Positions 11,654 through 24,309 of a stretch of DNA of 64,000 nucleotides are shown one piece after another. Every line of letters starts with the position of its first letter. Within the stretch, counting starts at the first letter, position 1. The translations under genes were made by a program, and so were the position numbers. Source of the DNA: Trichostrongylus colubriformis (taxonomy: Eukaryota; Nematoda; Chromadorea; Rhabditida; Trichostrongylidae); contig OZ022261.1 of NCBI GenBank assembly GCA_963978905.1, positions 11,471,992 through 11,535,991 of the forward strand, in the 5' to 3' direction. The notes under the pieces are model-generated. The model saw nothing but the letters and a program-made list of their open reading frames with translations. It was not told where the DNA came from and made no database searches.

Positions 11654-11778
11654 AGTCCAGTTCCCGAAGGCTGGCAGGGCGTGGCCTACAGAGTTGGGTG
11701 AGAGTGTGTGGCGGGGTGAGAGAGATCGATACAAGTCCGTAGGCCTCGCCCTGTCAGCCGTCGGTAAATGGACTGTAC
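11654..11778. repeat. Palindromic MITE family C, copy 1
   Basis: Inverted ends (AGTCCAGTT..AGGGCGTGGCCTACAGAGTT against CCGTAGGCCTCGCCCTGTCAG..) enclose a short GAGAGTGTGTGG centre. Sibling copies are at 48708-48880 and 50869-51022. Confidence 0.7.
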
Positions 11779-11819
11779 CCCTACCACTGCCTTTGCAGAC
11801 ACCGCCTGGGATAAGGAGA

Positions 11820-12500
11820 ATTTTTAGAACTGGAAATACATGTTCTTTGAAAACTAACCTTTCACTTCAAAATAGGTTATGCGTAGCGAAACTCGCATTA
11901 AAAATACTCGGCTTGGAGTCTTGTCACGACCCGCAGCACGGCATGTCGTCCTGCAGTCCTGCAACCGGGAGAGTTGCCGGCGAGGGCGGGACAACGTTCG
12001 CAGCGGGCTGTTTAGCCTTTTTTTCCCGTCTGCAGTCTACCCCGGCTAGTGACGCAGAGGGGCCGAGAGAGAAGGGGATTCTCGAGTTCCTACTTCTCGG
12101 CTTTTCCGTCGTTTTATTTCGTTCTTTCTCTACTGTCATACAGCTTAACACCTCCACTTTCATATTCCTCAGTCTGCCAAATTTACCCCTCTCGGCAGCA
12201 GCGCGAGTCGTGCTGTCGTTCAACCGCGCCCGAGCTGCGGGCGACGGCGGAAGAATGTTCGCGGCTGACTGGCATAGCCCCCCGTCCGTGTGCACCTACC
12301 CCATCGGCTAATGAAGAGTGAACGATGGGTTCGGATTTGGTTTATGGTGGTTTTTCCCATTTCTACGACTTTTCGCCATTTTATCTCGTTCTTTCTCTAC
12401 TGTCCCACTGCTGAACAACTCTACCTTCATATTTTCCAGCTATTCCACAATATGCCAAAATTACTCTTTTCCTGTGACTTCCGAACCAGCCTGTTGTCGT
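11820..12500. repeat. Two adjacent partial copies of MITE family B
   Basis: In reverse orientation the block (TTCTTTCTCTACTGTCATAC, CACTTTCATATTCC, GCCAAATTTACCCC) matches the 5' half of 46915-47292. A second, more diverged copy of the same block follows at about 12340-12480. A 205-aa ORF here (11694-12311) is a by-product of the repeat. Confidence 0.6.
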
Positions 12501-12529
12501 TGAGACCACCGTTACTCTAGGCTCAGCAT

Positions 12530-13395
12530 TCCTCGTTTCCATTTTATGGTTCCAAGGTTGCGCGTTGAGATCTAGGGTTCACGCAGCAGAATCCTAACAG
12601 CCAGTCCAGTTTCACACCTCCATGACACCACAAGCGATGAGCACCCGGCAGGGTCTCGAGCCTGGATATTAGACCATCGAGATATTCTTTGATCTTAGAG
12701 CGCAGAGGCTGCCCACTCTTGCAAATGTAAGCGTTGCCACAGAGCATACATAAGGGACCAGGTAGACAAATGATACATGAGTTCGACTAGACATTCAAAT
12801 GCTTCCACGACCTTTCACGACCTCCAGGGCCGGCGTATAGCGGAGAAAACTGAGGGTCAATTAGGTCATTCTATTCTTATATATCCGATTTTGGAAATAA
12901 ATTACTATATACTCAGGAATGTTCCGGTAGGTAATCTCTTGAACTCCCAAATAAACGCATCGATCATAGAAACCAGTCAGGTATAAGTAGGTGCTATACC
13001 GCTCAGAGGTGTTTTGTGCTTATGAAGAAAGTAAACAAAGGGCTACTACAGATCTGGTCAAAATAAGAAAAGCGAAGCAGTGGGAAGCGCGGAATCAGAG
13101 GAGCATTTGCTTCATAAGTGCAACAGAACGCATGAGTAAGTGTCTATTACACCCTAACAGAGATATCACTGCAGCGATGGAGACTGTGGTGGCATTTTTT
13201 CTGCCGCCAGTAACAGTAACTGCTGGTGATACAAGGATCATTCGGAGAGGATTCAAAAAACTTAAACGAAACCGAAAAGAAAACTGCGAGAGAGCTCTTT
13301 GATGAATATGCACATTTTTTGTCACTAAATATGATACCCGAGGAAATCCATGCCTGTTCTGGCAAACAAATCATGGGGTGCATAATGAAAGGCTT
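12530..13395. other. No gene recognised
   Basis: Several short ORFs on both strands, none with a known domain or paired splice sites. Confidence 0.35.
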
Positions 13396-13399
13396 TTAA

Positions 13400-13866
13400 A
13401 GGAACCGGAAGGGTTCCGAAACAAGAGGAAGATGCAAAGAAATGAGCATTTTGCAACGAACATTCATGGCTAGAAGCGATAATCGGCGAAAAAAACCTGT
13501 ATTTAAAAGCGCGACGCTGTGGTGTGTATTCGCACCACATTCGCACCGCTTGGAACTGCACACACTGACTTTCCGAGTTGTCCGCTGTGGGAGACGGACC
13601 GCGGGCCACCTTCGGTTTTAGCACCTGGCTCCCAGCGCAGTGGAGTGCCCCCTCTCAACTACATTAGCATCCATGTAAGTACATCTAGAAATGATACAAG
13701 AAAGAACAAAAGAAAAGTGAAAGAAATGAACACTTTATAATGAAATCATCTCCTCTTGGCACCATACCAAGGCGTCAAAACGAGTTTGTGCAATGGCGGC
13801 TCCTTAATCTCGTACGAACTACGACTGTTCTACCGTAGGCCAAAAACTACCCCCCTTCCGCTGTCT
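13400..13866. mobile_element. TTAA-flanked MITE family B2, copy 1
   Basis: TTAA flanks both ends (13396-13399 and 13867-13870). The tips are AGGAACCGGAAGGG and CCCTTCCGCTGTCT, an imperfect inverted pair. The interior (GCAAAGAAATGA, GAAGCGATAATCGGYGAAA, CTGACTTTCCGAGTTGTCCGC) matches 51083-51515. TTAA duplication is characteristic of piggyBac-type transposases. Confidence 0.75.
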
Positions 13867-13870
13867 TTAA

Positions 13871-15450
13871 ACGATCTATGAATAATCTAGACATTGAATT
13901 GCTCTCTCTAGGGCCTGCAGGGTCGAATAGAAGCTGAGGACTAAATGTACCGTTTCACATCACAGGAAAGCTCCAAGTGAACTTTACAACTACGCTTACT
14001 ACCGAGCCGAGTTTAAGAAATCGTCCGCGAAAAATTGAGTTTTCCCGTTACCCTTATATTTGTCTTGTATAAGCCTACTGAAAGCCGTATGCAAATTTGT
14101 AGCCGGAAAACAAAAATTCGGCTTAGATTGGACTCCTCAAATGACGTCCGACGAGTGAAAGGGAGCGGCCGCGAAGGCTCTAGCAGCAAGGAGGCGACGG
14201 TCACCTGGTTATGGACGCAGTGTGAGAAGCAAATAGACATTGTGCGCGAAGGTTTGAACTGACGGCTGTTCAAATGTTGCTCGGCGGTAATCTAATGAAA
14301 TAGGTTCAAACATAATAACGCTAACAACTTACCTACAGCGGAACAGCTTAAAATGAACTAGAAATGAATGGTAGCATACTAATGCAAACAATGATACATA
14401 TCACATGATTGATTTGATAACGAGCCATAGTCAAAACAACCTTCATCATGTCTTATTTTACACGTTTTAAACACTAATACAGTCTAGTAAAGGATTGTTT
14501 AGTAATTTACATCATGTTATACATATATTGAATTAATAAATAAATAATCAATACATAAATGTGAACAAAACTAGGTACATAACATTACTTGTTCTGTTTT
14601 ATAATTAATTCATACTCAATTTAACCCATTAAGCATATATGTAAACAAATAGATACTGTGTGAAGCTTATCTATCTCCCTTCCCTTGCAGAGCAGCACAG
14701 GGAGGTTATCTCTGTGTTCAACCTTTGTCTAAGAGCACGTACGAAACGGAGGTTGACCTACTTCTTTGCTTCCTCCCCCGAAAAATTATTTTGAATTCGA
14801 TCGCTTTGTTAATAACCATTTAATTCTTCAAATGAGAGATGCTTTTCTTCCAGCTTCTCGATTTCAGCTTCATAACAAAAGAAATTTCTTGGTTCTTTTC
14901 GTGTTTCTGCTCATGTACTGTATCTAAAGAGTGATTTTGAGGAAACTGAATTTCCGTGGACGATTCCTTTAACGTCACGAAAATTGCTCAGCCAGCGCAT
15001 ATTGGAGAACAGAATTTGGAGATCATAAGGTGCCAATTTTTTTAAGAACTTCGGAATTCAGGACTGAAAGGCTGAGTTGTTGAGAAAGCGAGATTCTGCT
15101 GAATTCCCTACCTAGACATTTCAAATAATACGGTCATTTATTCCCAGAACCGAATAAATGAGTATGAGGTGAAGTCATTGGCCTTCATTTATCACTGTAA
15201 TGCGCCGTGCCGTAGTATCGGAATCATGCCTGTGCTAACGGCACCATCGAATGCCAATCTATTTAGTATGAATGGTTCCTGTTAGTCACTGGAGCGTATG
15301 TACATTCTTATGTAACAGTTACTCATTGGAAAGCACGTACGAACACACGCTTCAGTGACTCATAGGAACGTATTTTTCGTGGCTAGAGAGGGCCGTTACT
15401 ACACCCATGAATCACATTAGCAAAATTATGAAAATCACACCTCCAACCAC
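13871..15450. other. AT-rich stretch, no gene recognised
   Basis: 14280-14660 is strongly AT-rich. A MITE family A end fragment lies at 14944-14975. Nothing else could be supported. Confidence 0.4.
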
Positions 15451-15462
15451 TTACACACAGTC

Positions 15463-15690
15463 CGTCTGAGCCATTAGGACAGAAAATTCGCGTGCGGCGT
15501 TTGATGCGCGACGAAATGGCACGTGTGTAGGTGCGGTGTAGTAGTTGAGTCGTGAAGCGATTACGTTTAGAATAAGGCGTAGTGTACTATTATCGTCTGA
15601 GGACCCATCCGATGGGGCGCGCATATCTTGCACCATCACGTCGCATACCGAACTCCGCAACGCGAATTTTCTGTCCTAATGGCACACACC
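15463..15690. repeat. Palindromic MITE family D, copy 1
   Basis: Inverted ends with the core GCCATTAGGACAGAAAATTC on the left and GAATTTTCTGTCCTAATGGC on the right. Copies are at 18370-18594 and 35672-35892. The ORF that follows (to 15915) has a plausible acceptor but no recognisable domain. Confidence 0.75.
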
Positions 15691-15919
15691 CCTTACACAC
15701 GTTCTGTCTATGATTTCGATAGGCCCTTAGTTCACGCACAATTTTTGATAGATAGCCGGAAAGTTATAGCTTACTCCCTCCACAAGCACTTGTTTACACC
15801 TTACTTAACTTTTCCAAATTTGAATCGAGTGGATTTCTATTTGGAGACAACAAAGGATGATCCGCAAAAGGCTCCGGCGATTGCCGGCTTTGATAACAAT
15901 GCACTAATAAAATGAATGA

Positions 15920-17330
15920 TTTTTTCGTAAGCGGCTAATATCATATTTGAAAATTTCCACGTCTGGAAGAAAAATATGGACGGAGGAATGGTGGATGAGG
16001 CATGGATACTTACGGATTGTGATTAATGGAAGATAATGAGGATTTAATGAAACCGGACACACGAGTCGGCATCATGTTTCAATCGCAACGCAACACCGTG
16101 TGGCTCTATGTTTGAACGCCGAAGATCCAATCAACACAAAAGCAAACGTCATAGAATAAACCGATGGAATAATAGTGTGTAGAAAAAGAAAGAAATTATA
16201 AAAATGTTCTCGAACTGTACACATTTCCTACGAAGTAATTGTAATGCATATATGTCGAGCAAATGATGATGAGATTTTCGAGGACTCTAATCCTCGTCGA
16301 CCCCAGCAACGGACCAAATATTCGGCCTTTCGGGTCATTTGATGATTTGCGAGAGGGAGGCCGCCATGAAAACGCGGCATACTGCAGTTGTACGAAGAGA
16401 GCCCAGTAGAGGCCCGACGAAAAAAGGGAAATGCTGCTGGACCGCTTCGACTCCTCGTATCTGACGAGATCTTTAGACGATAATAAAGCAAACGATCGAT
16501 AATTCAACGGGTCTTCGCTATAAATTCCGAAACGTGAAGCGAATTAGAAAGTCTCAGCCCAGTTGTTGTTACTTGTAAGTTACGTAATTACAGAAAAAGT
16601 AGTTCAACCGGTACGAGGCTTTTTAATGGAATACCCGTTCATGTCTAGAAAGTCGACAGAAAGCAATTGATCGTTCCATTTTTTACGAAAGTTTTTCGTG
16701 AGAAGTAAACAAGTTCTATTTACTTTTAAAATAGGTAACTAGGAAAACAATATCATCGAAAGCAAATCTGGAGGGGAGTGGAATGGATGTGTAAATATCC
16801 GTTATTACTGGTAGTAATATGTTGTTGAAGCCGACTCAGTGCATTTAATCTCTTGTTTTCAATAGGGAATTCAGCACGCATGTCTACACTGAGAGAATCG
16901 AAGTGAATAACGCAGGGAGAGTGCCATCCAGACAAGGTTCAAGTAGCAAGGACGTAACGACTACTGGTGAAAAAGCAAATCATCAATGAGTTGAAAGCGC
17001 CTTCAATGAAGTAGTAATGAGATACCATTCAGATGACACCAGTTGATCTTCATTATCGATGTTAATTTTTTTTATGTCTATTGATACATTAAGAAACAGC
17101 AGCGAATTCAATGACAAAACTGATTCAAAGGCATCAGGAGGGATGCAAGGAAGGAAAGCGTATTTGAAAACACTGCCCTCTGTAGACAAACATTCGAACT
17201 ATAACGATAAGATGCAGTGAAAATCGGGTTTGAAAGCGCGCCCTTGGGACGCTATTGCGATTCTAGCGCGCTTCACCTCAAACAGCACGCTTCAGGCGGA
17301 CCGACGCCACTGTCATTTGACGTCGCGTAG
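15920..17330. other. No gene recognised
   Basis: Only short ORFs. No repeat partner was found in this window. Confidence 0.35.
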
Positions 17331-17339
17331 GGCCAATTT

Positions 17340-17560
17340 GATTCCATTCATGATGATACTAAAAAAGTGAATCGACATAGAGAAACAAACAGGTGAAAGA
17401 ATGAAAGGGAGAATAAGCAAAAGAGTGAGGAAAAGATGTTTATATTTTTAAAAACCCAATGAATTCACATTAGACGTCTTGGCAAGGTGTTGTGTGTGCT
17501 GCAAGCCATCGTAGTCCGAAATTACCTCCTTTCGATTCCTCAATAGTAGGAAAGCCAATG
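17340..17560. repeat. Partial MITE B2 copy
   Basis: The blocks GAAACAAACAGGTGAAAGAA, GAGAATAAGCRAAAGAG and AATGAATTCACAT..GACGTCTTGG correspond in order to the right half of the copy at 51083-51515. Confidence 0.6.
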
Positions 17561-18365
17561 ATAGGTAGAAAAGGGAAAGGAGTTTTTCAGTAGTACAGAT
17601 ACAGCGGCATGCTAAGCGGCCCATGGAAAGTAAACGTATACTATCGACACTATACATACTTGCCTATTGCTGAGAGCGCGGTTCAAAATATCAGAATACT
17701 TACAGGGACCGTGAACCTTCAAAAGCTCCTTCCTAGATATCGGGCTCTGCCTTAACATCAAAAAACAACATCCAAACGTCCCAGAAGCTGTATCAATAGA
17801 CAATTGCGCCTACGAGACAAAGATCCCATAGTTACGGATGGACATGAAGGAAAACTGTGTCATTAGAGTGAGCGATACTTTCGACAGATGCCCAAATTTG
17901 ATTTGACTGATATTGATCCTCTGTTAAAAGCAGAGGCAGGAATAGTGAGGTCAAAAATGAAGAGATTATCAAAGAGGTGCTGGCTATAACGAAAGTGAAG
18001 AAAATGCAGAATGAAGCGGTCAAAAACCCGAGTAGGAAAACCCTTGGATACGTTAACAAAAAGAACGGACGGGTCACGTCAATAGGTGGCAGCTGTTGTA
18101 AAGGATGCTCTCTCCAAAGCCCATGGGCGCTCCTCTCACCATTTATAGTTTTCTTACACTCTTAGCATTCATTTGGGTGACTCCTTGGATTTGAGTTAAC
18201 AGGGCTCCGATAACCGCTTCGTAAAAGTTCTCACTGCCCCTATTAACCCTATCACGTTCTTTAAGAAAACCTTTAGATCATCCGACAAAGCGCAAGTACT
18301 GCACAGACACCCAGCATACCCATCAAACCAACCCAAGCATTCCTAATTTGAAGGAAGTGGGGGTG
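17561..18365. other. No gene recognised
   Basis: Short ORFs on both strands without recognisable domains. Confidence 0.3.
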
Positions 18366-18369
18366 CGGG

Positions 18370-18594
18370 TGTGTGCCATTAAGACAGAAAATTCGCGTGA
18401 CCGCGTTTGACGCGCAATGAGTTGATGAGAGATACGAGCGCCGCACAATTTGGGTGTTGAAGCGATCACGCCTATAATAATGGGTAGAGCACCGTCCTCG
18501 CTTTAGTACCCATCCAATAGGAAGCGCACAGCTCTCACTATCGCGTCGCGTGTCGGACGCCGCAACGCGAATTTTCTGTTATGACGGCACACAC
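18370..18594. repeat. Palindromic MITE family D, copy 2
   Basis: Ends GTGTGTGCCATTAAGACAGA and the inverted GCGAATTTTCTGTTATGACG match copies 1 and 3. A separate small palindrome with CATATGGGCGG arms lies just downstream at 18662-18711. Confidence 0.7.
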
Positions 18595-18719
18595 CCGTGA
18601 GAGCGCTGGTTGATAAGCGGGGTTGATGGATCATAAAGAAGTAGGAGTGGTTCACCAATGAGGCATATGGGCGGATTTGGCCTAGCGGCTGACCAAACCC
18701 GCCCATATGCCCTCTTCCC

Positions 18720-20570
18720 TCAAACTCTCTGAAGTCATCAAGATGAGTAATCTTTGCGAGTGTTGAATATGAAAGTAGGAGTGCCATAGTAGAAAAATAC
18801 TGGAATGGAACGGCGTAAACCAAGGGATGGGATCTTTCTACCCCCGGAATCCTTTTTGTGGAGGGGTGCAACAATGTCAAGCAGCGGCATTGCCCCACCC
18901 CTGGCACGGCTTGGCCATGTGTCAAGCCACGCGCTCCATTCAACATGGTCAGCGCCACATACGCTCTCCTTGAAGCGTTCATGCATATTGAAAGTCTTCA
19001 AATCCCGAAATACCCGAATTTTGTGACACGTGAGTTCTATGAAGTCCTGTTTTGATATAGAGGCACGGGCCACTGTCCAGTTTTGCATCGATCTTCTCGC
19101 AAAGCGCCGTAGTCTTCCAGTCCTCCTGTGCTGAACCCATCTGAAAAAAAATTCTGCCAGCTCCAGACGCATTTGTCGTCTCATGTAGATGGAGTATTCA
19201 AACCCTAACTAGAAGTTTCTCTTTATCCTTCAGAACTTGATCTTGATGGAGAACTTTTTTATAAAGTACCTTGTTGGCCCTCTGGAATTCTCAAGTTGCA
19301 GAGAACAGGAACGAGTATGCTTAAATGGAATTGCTCCACTTGAAGAGAAAGTGGAACGCCGGTGATGACATGAAATTATTGCCCGGTTGCAAAGAAAGCA
19401 CTTGAATGAAAACCACCACGCAATAGGCAGAGCGACCGACGACAAGTTGTTTCGAGGTAGACATTGCTGAATTGCAGCTAATTTAGAACAGGAAAGGACA
19501 AGGCAACTAAAGGAGAACGGCACGCATGTAATGATCTTTCGGCCTTCTTATATGAAAGAACAGAAGACAAAAAAAAGCAAAAGACAAATTCACCCAATCT
19601 GTGCCGCGAGGACTGTTAACAAAGGTGGTTTCTTTAGCAATCCATCAGTTTCTGATGGAAAGCTCTACTTTTTCTCAAACGAAGGCACACCGCGCGGTAA
19701 TTAAAATAGGCCCTTCTTGGGGCAGGTAGACCCCTGGGTAGTTGTCCAGGCAGCACACTTTATGCGGCCTCACGGCGCACCCTCGTGAGGATAGGCCCGC
19801 TCGACCTCAACCGAGCAGCACCAACAGAACCGAATTACGCCCGGCGTTGGATGAACGGAATTTCAACGTGGCGTTTACGTGGCGAAGCAAGTTGCGAATC
19901 ATCAAGAAAAGTTAAGGTAAGACTGAAATTATAGTAGTGATGAAGACAACGTTGGCAGAACAAAAAAGGTGATATCGTTGGAATGCTAGTGATACCACCG
20001 AGCAGAGTCTCGATTCTAGGCTGTAGTACTCGTACGAGGACCGTATTCGGAGAACCTCGTTTTCGGCGTTCCTTGAACTTATCATTCGTTTTTAAGATCT
20101 CTACTTCCAATATTAAGTGCCAACGCTAACAATTTATCACGAGGTGCGCCTCTGAGCACGTATAAAGTTAAAATTATAAAAAAAAGACTGAGGCGATTGG
20201 AGATCCCGTATTCTATTCAGAACACTGGCACTAGGTACTACTAGCTCAACACAATTTGCCGTCCTGAGCCTCTGTGGGGACGAATGACTCGCTCTATGAT
20301 CGCTGAGCGAAGATCATTGCTTTTGGAACCACGAGACCTATGACGAGTGCAGGTGAAGCTAATCGGGCGTGGGCAAGCGTAAAATGTAGCCACTATTATC
20401 GTAAAAGGTCGCGATCTGTTCTCTATCTCAAGAGAGGCGCTACTTGCCCTTTGGGTTTTGTACGATACTGATACCTTGGGTGATTAAACCCTTCCGTGCC
20501 TGAATTTTTTTTTCCGTAACAAAGAAAGAAAGCCGTTCTTCTTTGCTCATTACTCGTAAGCACATGAGTA
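18720..20570. other. No gene recognised
   Basis: Short ORFs only. 19735-19800 weakly resembles the RTE 5' leader near 23960-24010 (GGGTAGTTGTCCAGGC against GGGTAGTTAGCCAGGC), so it may be a leftover RTE fragment. Confidence 0.3.
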
Positions 20571-20579
20571 ACACTCACA

Positions 20580-20945
20580 GACGCCGAACGGGGTAAATTT
20601 GGCAGGTTGTGGAATATAAAAGTAGGGGTGCCTAGCAGTGTAACAGAAGAGAGAGAACGAAACAAAACGACGAAAAACCCGAGAAGTGCGACCCTAGAGC
20701 CTCACTCTCTTTCGCGCCCCTCTGCGTCACTGGCGGTGGGGTAGATTGCAGAAGGGCGAAGGGCAAAACCAGCCTGCTGCGAATCTTGTCCCGCTCTCGC
20801 CGGCAACTCGCCCTGCGGATTCATGGAGTACGATTCGCGGTGCTGTGGGATCGAGGTAAGACTCCAAGCCGCGTTTTCTTGGTTCTCTCTTTCACCACAC
20901 ATCATGCCCTCTGCAGTGGAATGTTTGCGTTCAGAGCACATGTGC
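20580..20945. repeat. MITE family B copy abutting the RTE 3' end
   Basis: The left end (CGGGGTAAATTTGGCAGGTTG) and the following blocks match 46915-47292. The expected right terminal repeat is missing where the RTE begins, so one element probably inserted into the other. Confidence 0.6.
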
Positions 20946-20960
20946 TCCCTGTCACCTGTA

Positions 20961-21917
20961 TCACCTGTCGTCCCGTTGTTCATCGAGAGCCTCGAGCGGG
21001 CGCCAGCAACGTCTCCATTCATCCCTGTCGCGAGCCAAAGCAGTCCAGTGAACGTTTCTGGCTCCAGGGACACGTAGCGTCTCGTTCCTTTCGCGCAGAG
21101 CTTTCGTGAAGAAGTCTGACCATCGGGCCGGCGGTCGTCCAGGTGTTCGTTTGACCTCCCGAGGGATCCAGTCGGTAACTGCTCTGGTCCAACGGTCATC
21201 ACGATATCGCACGACGTGTCCGGCCCATCTAATCTTCGATTCCTTGGCAAATACGACGGCGTCCTTGATCTTTGATCGACGATGGAGTTCGGAACTCCGG
21301 ATTCCCCTCTGCACTTGCGTGTATCGGGATACTCCGAGCATCGTCCTCTCGATGGCGCGTTGGATGACGCCGACCGCATGCTCCTCCTGCTTACGTAGAG
21401 TCCAGGTCTCTGAGGCGTATGTTAGGGCAGGAAGGACAGCGGAATCGAAGAGATGGGCGCGGAGCCGGATGTTCTTCGTCTTCTTCACTACTCCCTCGAT
21501 GGTCTTGAAGGCTCCCCATGCCGCTCTTTTCCTCCTCCTCAGCTCTGGTGCTAAGTCGTTCATCATATTGACTTCCCGACCTAGGTACACAAAGCTGAAG
21601 CGTTCGGTGACGTTCGTTCCGTTGAGCGTGAATGGGGCGTCAGGTACCAATCCGTTTCTCATGAACATCGTCTTCGTCAGGTTCAGCTGCAGACCGATCT
21701 TTCCACACTCGCAGTCGAAATCGGCTAGCATCCGTTCCGCTTGCTGGATTGTCGGTGTTATTAGCACGATGTCGTCAGCGAAGCGGAGGTGGTGTAGATG
21801 CCGGCCATCGACCTTCACTCCCATTCCTTCCCATTCCAGTTGACGCATGACGTTCTCAAGAGCGGCGCTGAATAGTTTAGGCGAGATAGTGTCGCCTTGT
21901 CGAACCCTTCTCTTCAC
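20961..21917 (-). pseudogene. RTE RT palm, thumb and C-terminal fragment
   Basis: A 318-codon open stretch starting just after the TAA at 21930-21932. It includes the [11 protein letters not shown] and FADD motifs and runs to the normal stop. In the intact element it would be continuous with the KAFDSVE segment at 22187-21930. Confidence 0.85.
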
Positions 21918-22096
21918 GTCGATGATGACTTAATTGTAGAATGGCGAGATCCTGGTCGTGAAGTTGCTGTAGAGCTCACGAAGTACTCTTATATACTGAG
22001 TAGGCACACCCTGGATTCCCAGGGCTTTGATAACCGCTTCTGTCTCAACGGAGTCGAAGGCTTTCTTCAAATCGATGAATGTGAGACATAACGGCA

Positions 22097-23662
22097 TCAT
22101 GTACTCTCGCGACACTTCGATGAGTCTAGTGACCGTGTGGATGTGGTCGATTGTACTGAATCCTCTCCGAACCCTGCTTGCTCGCATGGCTGTCCTTCGT
22201 CTAAAGTTCTACCGATCCTATTCAAGATGACACGAGTGAAGAGCTTGTAGACTACAGACAGCAGGCAGATTGGACGATAATTGCCGATGTCGTGTGGATC
22301 TCCCTTCTTATACAGCAACACAGTCCTGCTAGTTTTCCACGATGTGGGTACCTTGCATTCCGACAGGTAGCGTGTGAAGAGTCGGGCCAGTGTTTTGACG
22401 ATAACTGGCGGAAGATTCTTCAGATTTTCCGGTCTGATCCTTCGGGGCCGGGTGCTGTACCATTCTTCATCGGAAATGACGTGTCGGATTTCGCAAGGGA
22501 GAACTGATGGTACGACATATCCATCCTGCTTCAGATTGCTCCTAGGCAGTTGGACATGGCTATCGAAGAGATCCGAGTAGAAGTCGTAGATGACCTTCTC
22601 CATTGCCCTTCGGGAAGCAGTAACTGTGCCGTCCGGACGCCGGAGACCGGTCATTTTGGTCTTATAACTGGCGAAGCCTCGGCGGGCATTTCGAATGCTC
22701 CTCCCAGCCTCTGCTGCTTCAGCCAGCACTGCTGCTCTTCTCTCCTTGAGATCTTCTTTTATCGCCTCTCTGCATCGCTTCGCAAGTTCGGACGTCAGTT
22801 GGTAATCGCCTGCGGCTCGTGCGGCTCCACGTTGGCGTATCAGCTCGAGAGTTTCCGAAGAGAGACGCCTCTTTGTGACTTTCAAACTCTCTGCCCTCCT
22901 GGCACAATCGTGAAGATGCTCAACGAGCCGGTTGTACTCGTCGTCGATGTTTTCGATAACGGAATCCTCCCATACACCAGCGAGAGAAACGAAGTGTTCC
23001 CAATTGATGACTGTCTTGGGTCTTCGCTCCTTGAATTTCGCGGCTCTCTCTCCACGTATCGAAAAGAGGAATTTTGCGCGGATGAGTCGATGGTCTGATC
23101 CCGTATAGAACTTCGGAACAACAGCGACGTCGGTCAGGCAAAACCTTCGATTGAAGATGACGTGATCGATCTCATTATGGAATTGTCCACCGGGTGACTC
23201 CCAAGTCCATCGCAAATGAGAGGGCTTCTGGAACTGTGAGTTACCATGGATGGAGTTGATCGACATAATAAACTCAGACAGCCTTTCACCCTGCTCATTC
23301 CATCCCGTTCCGCGAGTCCCGATGTGAAGCTCATTGTCCGTTCTTCTAGGGCCGATCTTGGCGTTGAAGTCGCCGACGATGACCTTGAAGAAGGTGTGGT
23401 CTTCCTTGTAGAACTTCTCCAATTCTACATAAAAAGCTTCGAGCTCGTCTTCGTCGTAGCTTGATGTTGGTGCATAGGCGACGAAGATGGTCAAAGCCGG
23501 GATTGAACCGCATCTTTTCAATCGCAAACGTCCGATTCGGGTTGTCAGATTTTCGTACGAATCGATGTTCATGGCCAAGTGCGTGTTGACGAGAACGCCC
23601 ACACCGCCAACGCCTCTCCTGTCGCATGTTCCGAGGAACAGTTCTTCACCAGTCCCGTACAC
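22097..23662 (-). pseudogene. RTE endonuclease and RT fingers fragment
   Basis: A 521-codon open stretch covering most of the endonuclease and the start of the reverse transcriptase. It lacks the endonuclease N-terminus, which lies in another frame upstream (to 23850). It shifts out of frame just after QAGFG near 22190. It holds the VGDFNAK and SDHR catalytic motifs. Confidence 0.85.
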
Positions 23663-24309
23663 GGCGTGTAGCGGGCGATGCTCCTCGTCTCGGTCAGTCC
23701 GATGACGTCGTACTTGATCTTCCTGGCTTGCATCATCAGATCTTCGATACTCGCTTCCGATGCAAGAGTTCGTGCGTTGGAAGTACAGATCGCCATCTTA
23801 GTCCTTCTCGATTTAGGCAGCCTGTTGTGGCCCTGAGATTTTAGCAGCACCTCTCCCGAGCGGTCCTACCCAACGCTGCCGTATTGGGGGCTCCCTCAGG
23901 TTCAGGGGAATGAGGCCCATTTTTGTTGCTGTTTTCAGCAAGATGGAGACCCACGAGTAGCTTGCCGGGCTCTGTCGTGGGGGCTAGGTATACTCCGGGT
24001 AGTTAGCCAGGCTATCCCGAAGTGGACATGGGGTTTATTTGTTGGAGGCGACCCCGGACCGCCTCCCATGTACCTCCCAGTCGTTAGAATGCAAGCTTTT
24101 GGCTGGACCGAATGCAGGATACCGACTGCCCCATACAGAACGCCCCCACACGTATGCAAGAAACGTTTGCACGGATACAGAGGGTATGAATCAGCCCAGC
24201 GCAGAAGAAACAGGGAGTCCATCCCCTGGATCCACCTGCGTCTCAGGGCAGGTACATGGTGGCTTTTGGTCCGCGATTAGCCCCCTATCCGCTACCTGGG
24301 GTTGCGCCA

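Larger units (their letters stand above)
20961..24300 (-). mobile_element. RTE-type non-LTR retrotransposon, defective
   Basis: The element reads on the minus strand. The coding part (23850-20961) contains an apurinic-type endonuclease domain (LTETR, VGDFNAKIG, EIDHVI, GSDHRLI) and then a reverse transcriptase ([39 protein letters not shown], catalytic FADDIV). A C-terminal domain of the RTE pattern follows ([21 protein letters not shown]). It is broken by a frameshift near 23660, another near 22190 and an in-frame TAA at 21930-21932, so it cannot make one polyprotein. The 5' leader extends to roughly 24.0-24.3 kb but its start is not defined. Its expected product would nick DNA and copy its own RNA by target-primed reverse transcription. 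Confidence 0.9.

Noticed and set aside
11694..12311. 205-aa plus-strand ORF
   Set aside because: Runs through two MITE copies (families C and B). Composition and repeats explain the open frame.
14280..14660. AT-rich stretch as an origin or centromere repeat
   Set aside because: No periodic repeat or motif supports this beyond base composition.
18503..18982. 159-aa minus-strand ORF
   Set aside because: Overlaps MITE family D and a small palindrome, with no recognisable domain.
21106..21843. 245-aa plus-strand ORF
   Set aside because: Antisense shadow of the RTE reverse transcriptase. No domain of its own.
22550..23098. 182-aa plus-strand ORF
   Set aside because: Antisense of the RTE endonuclease and RT region.
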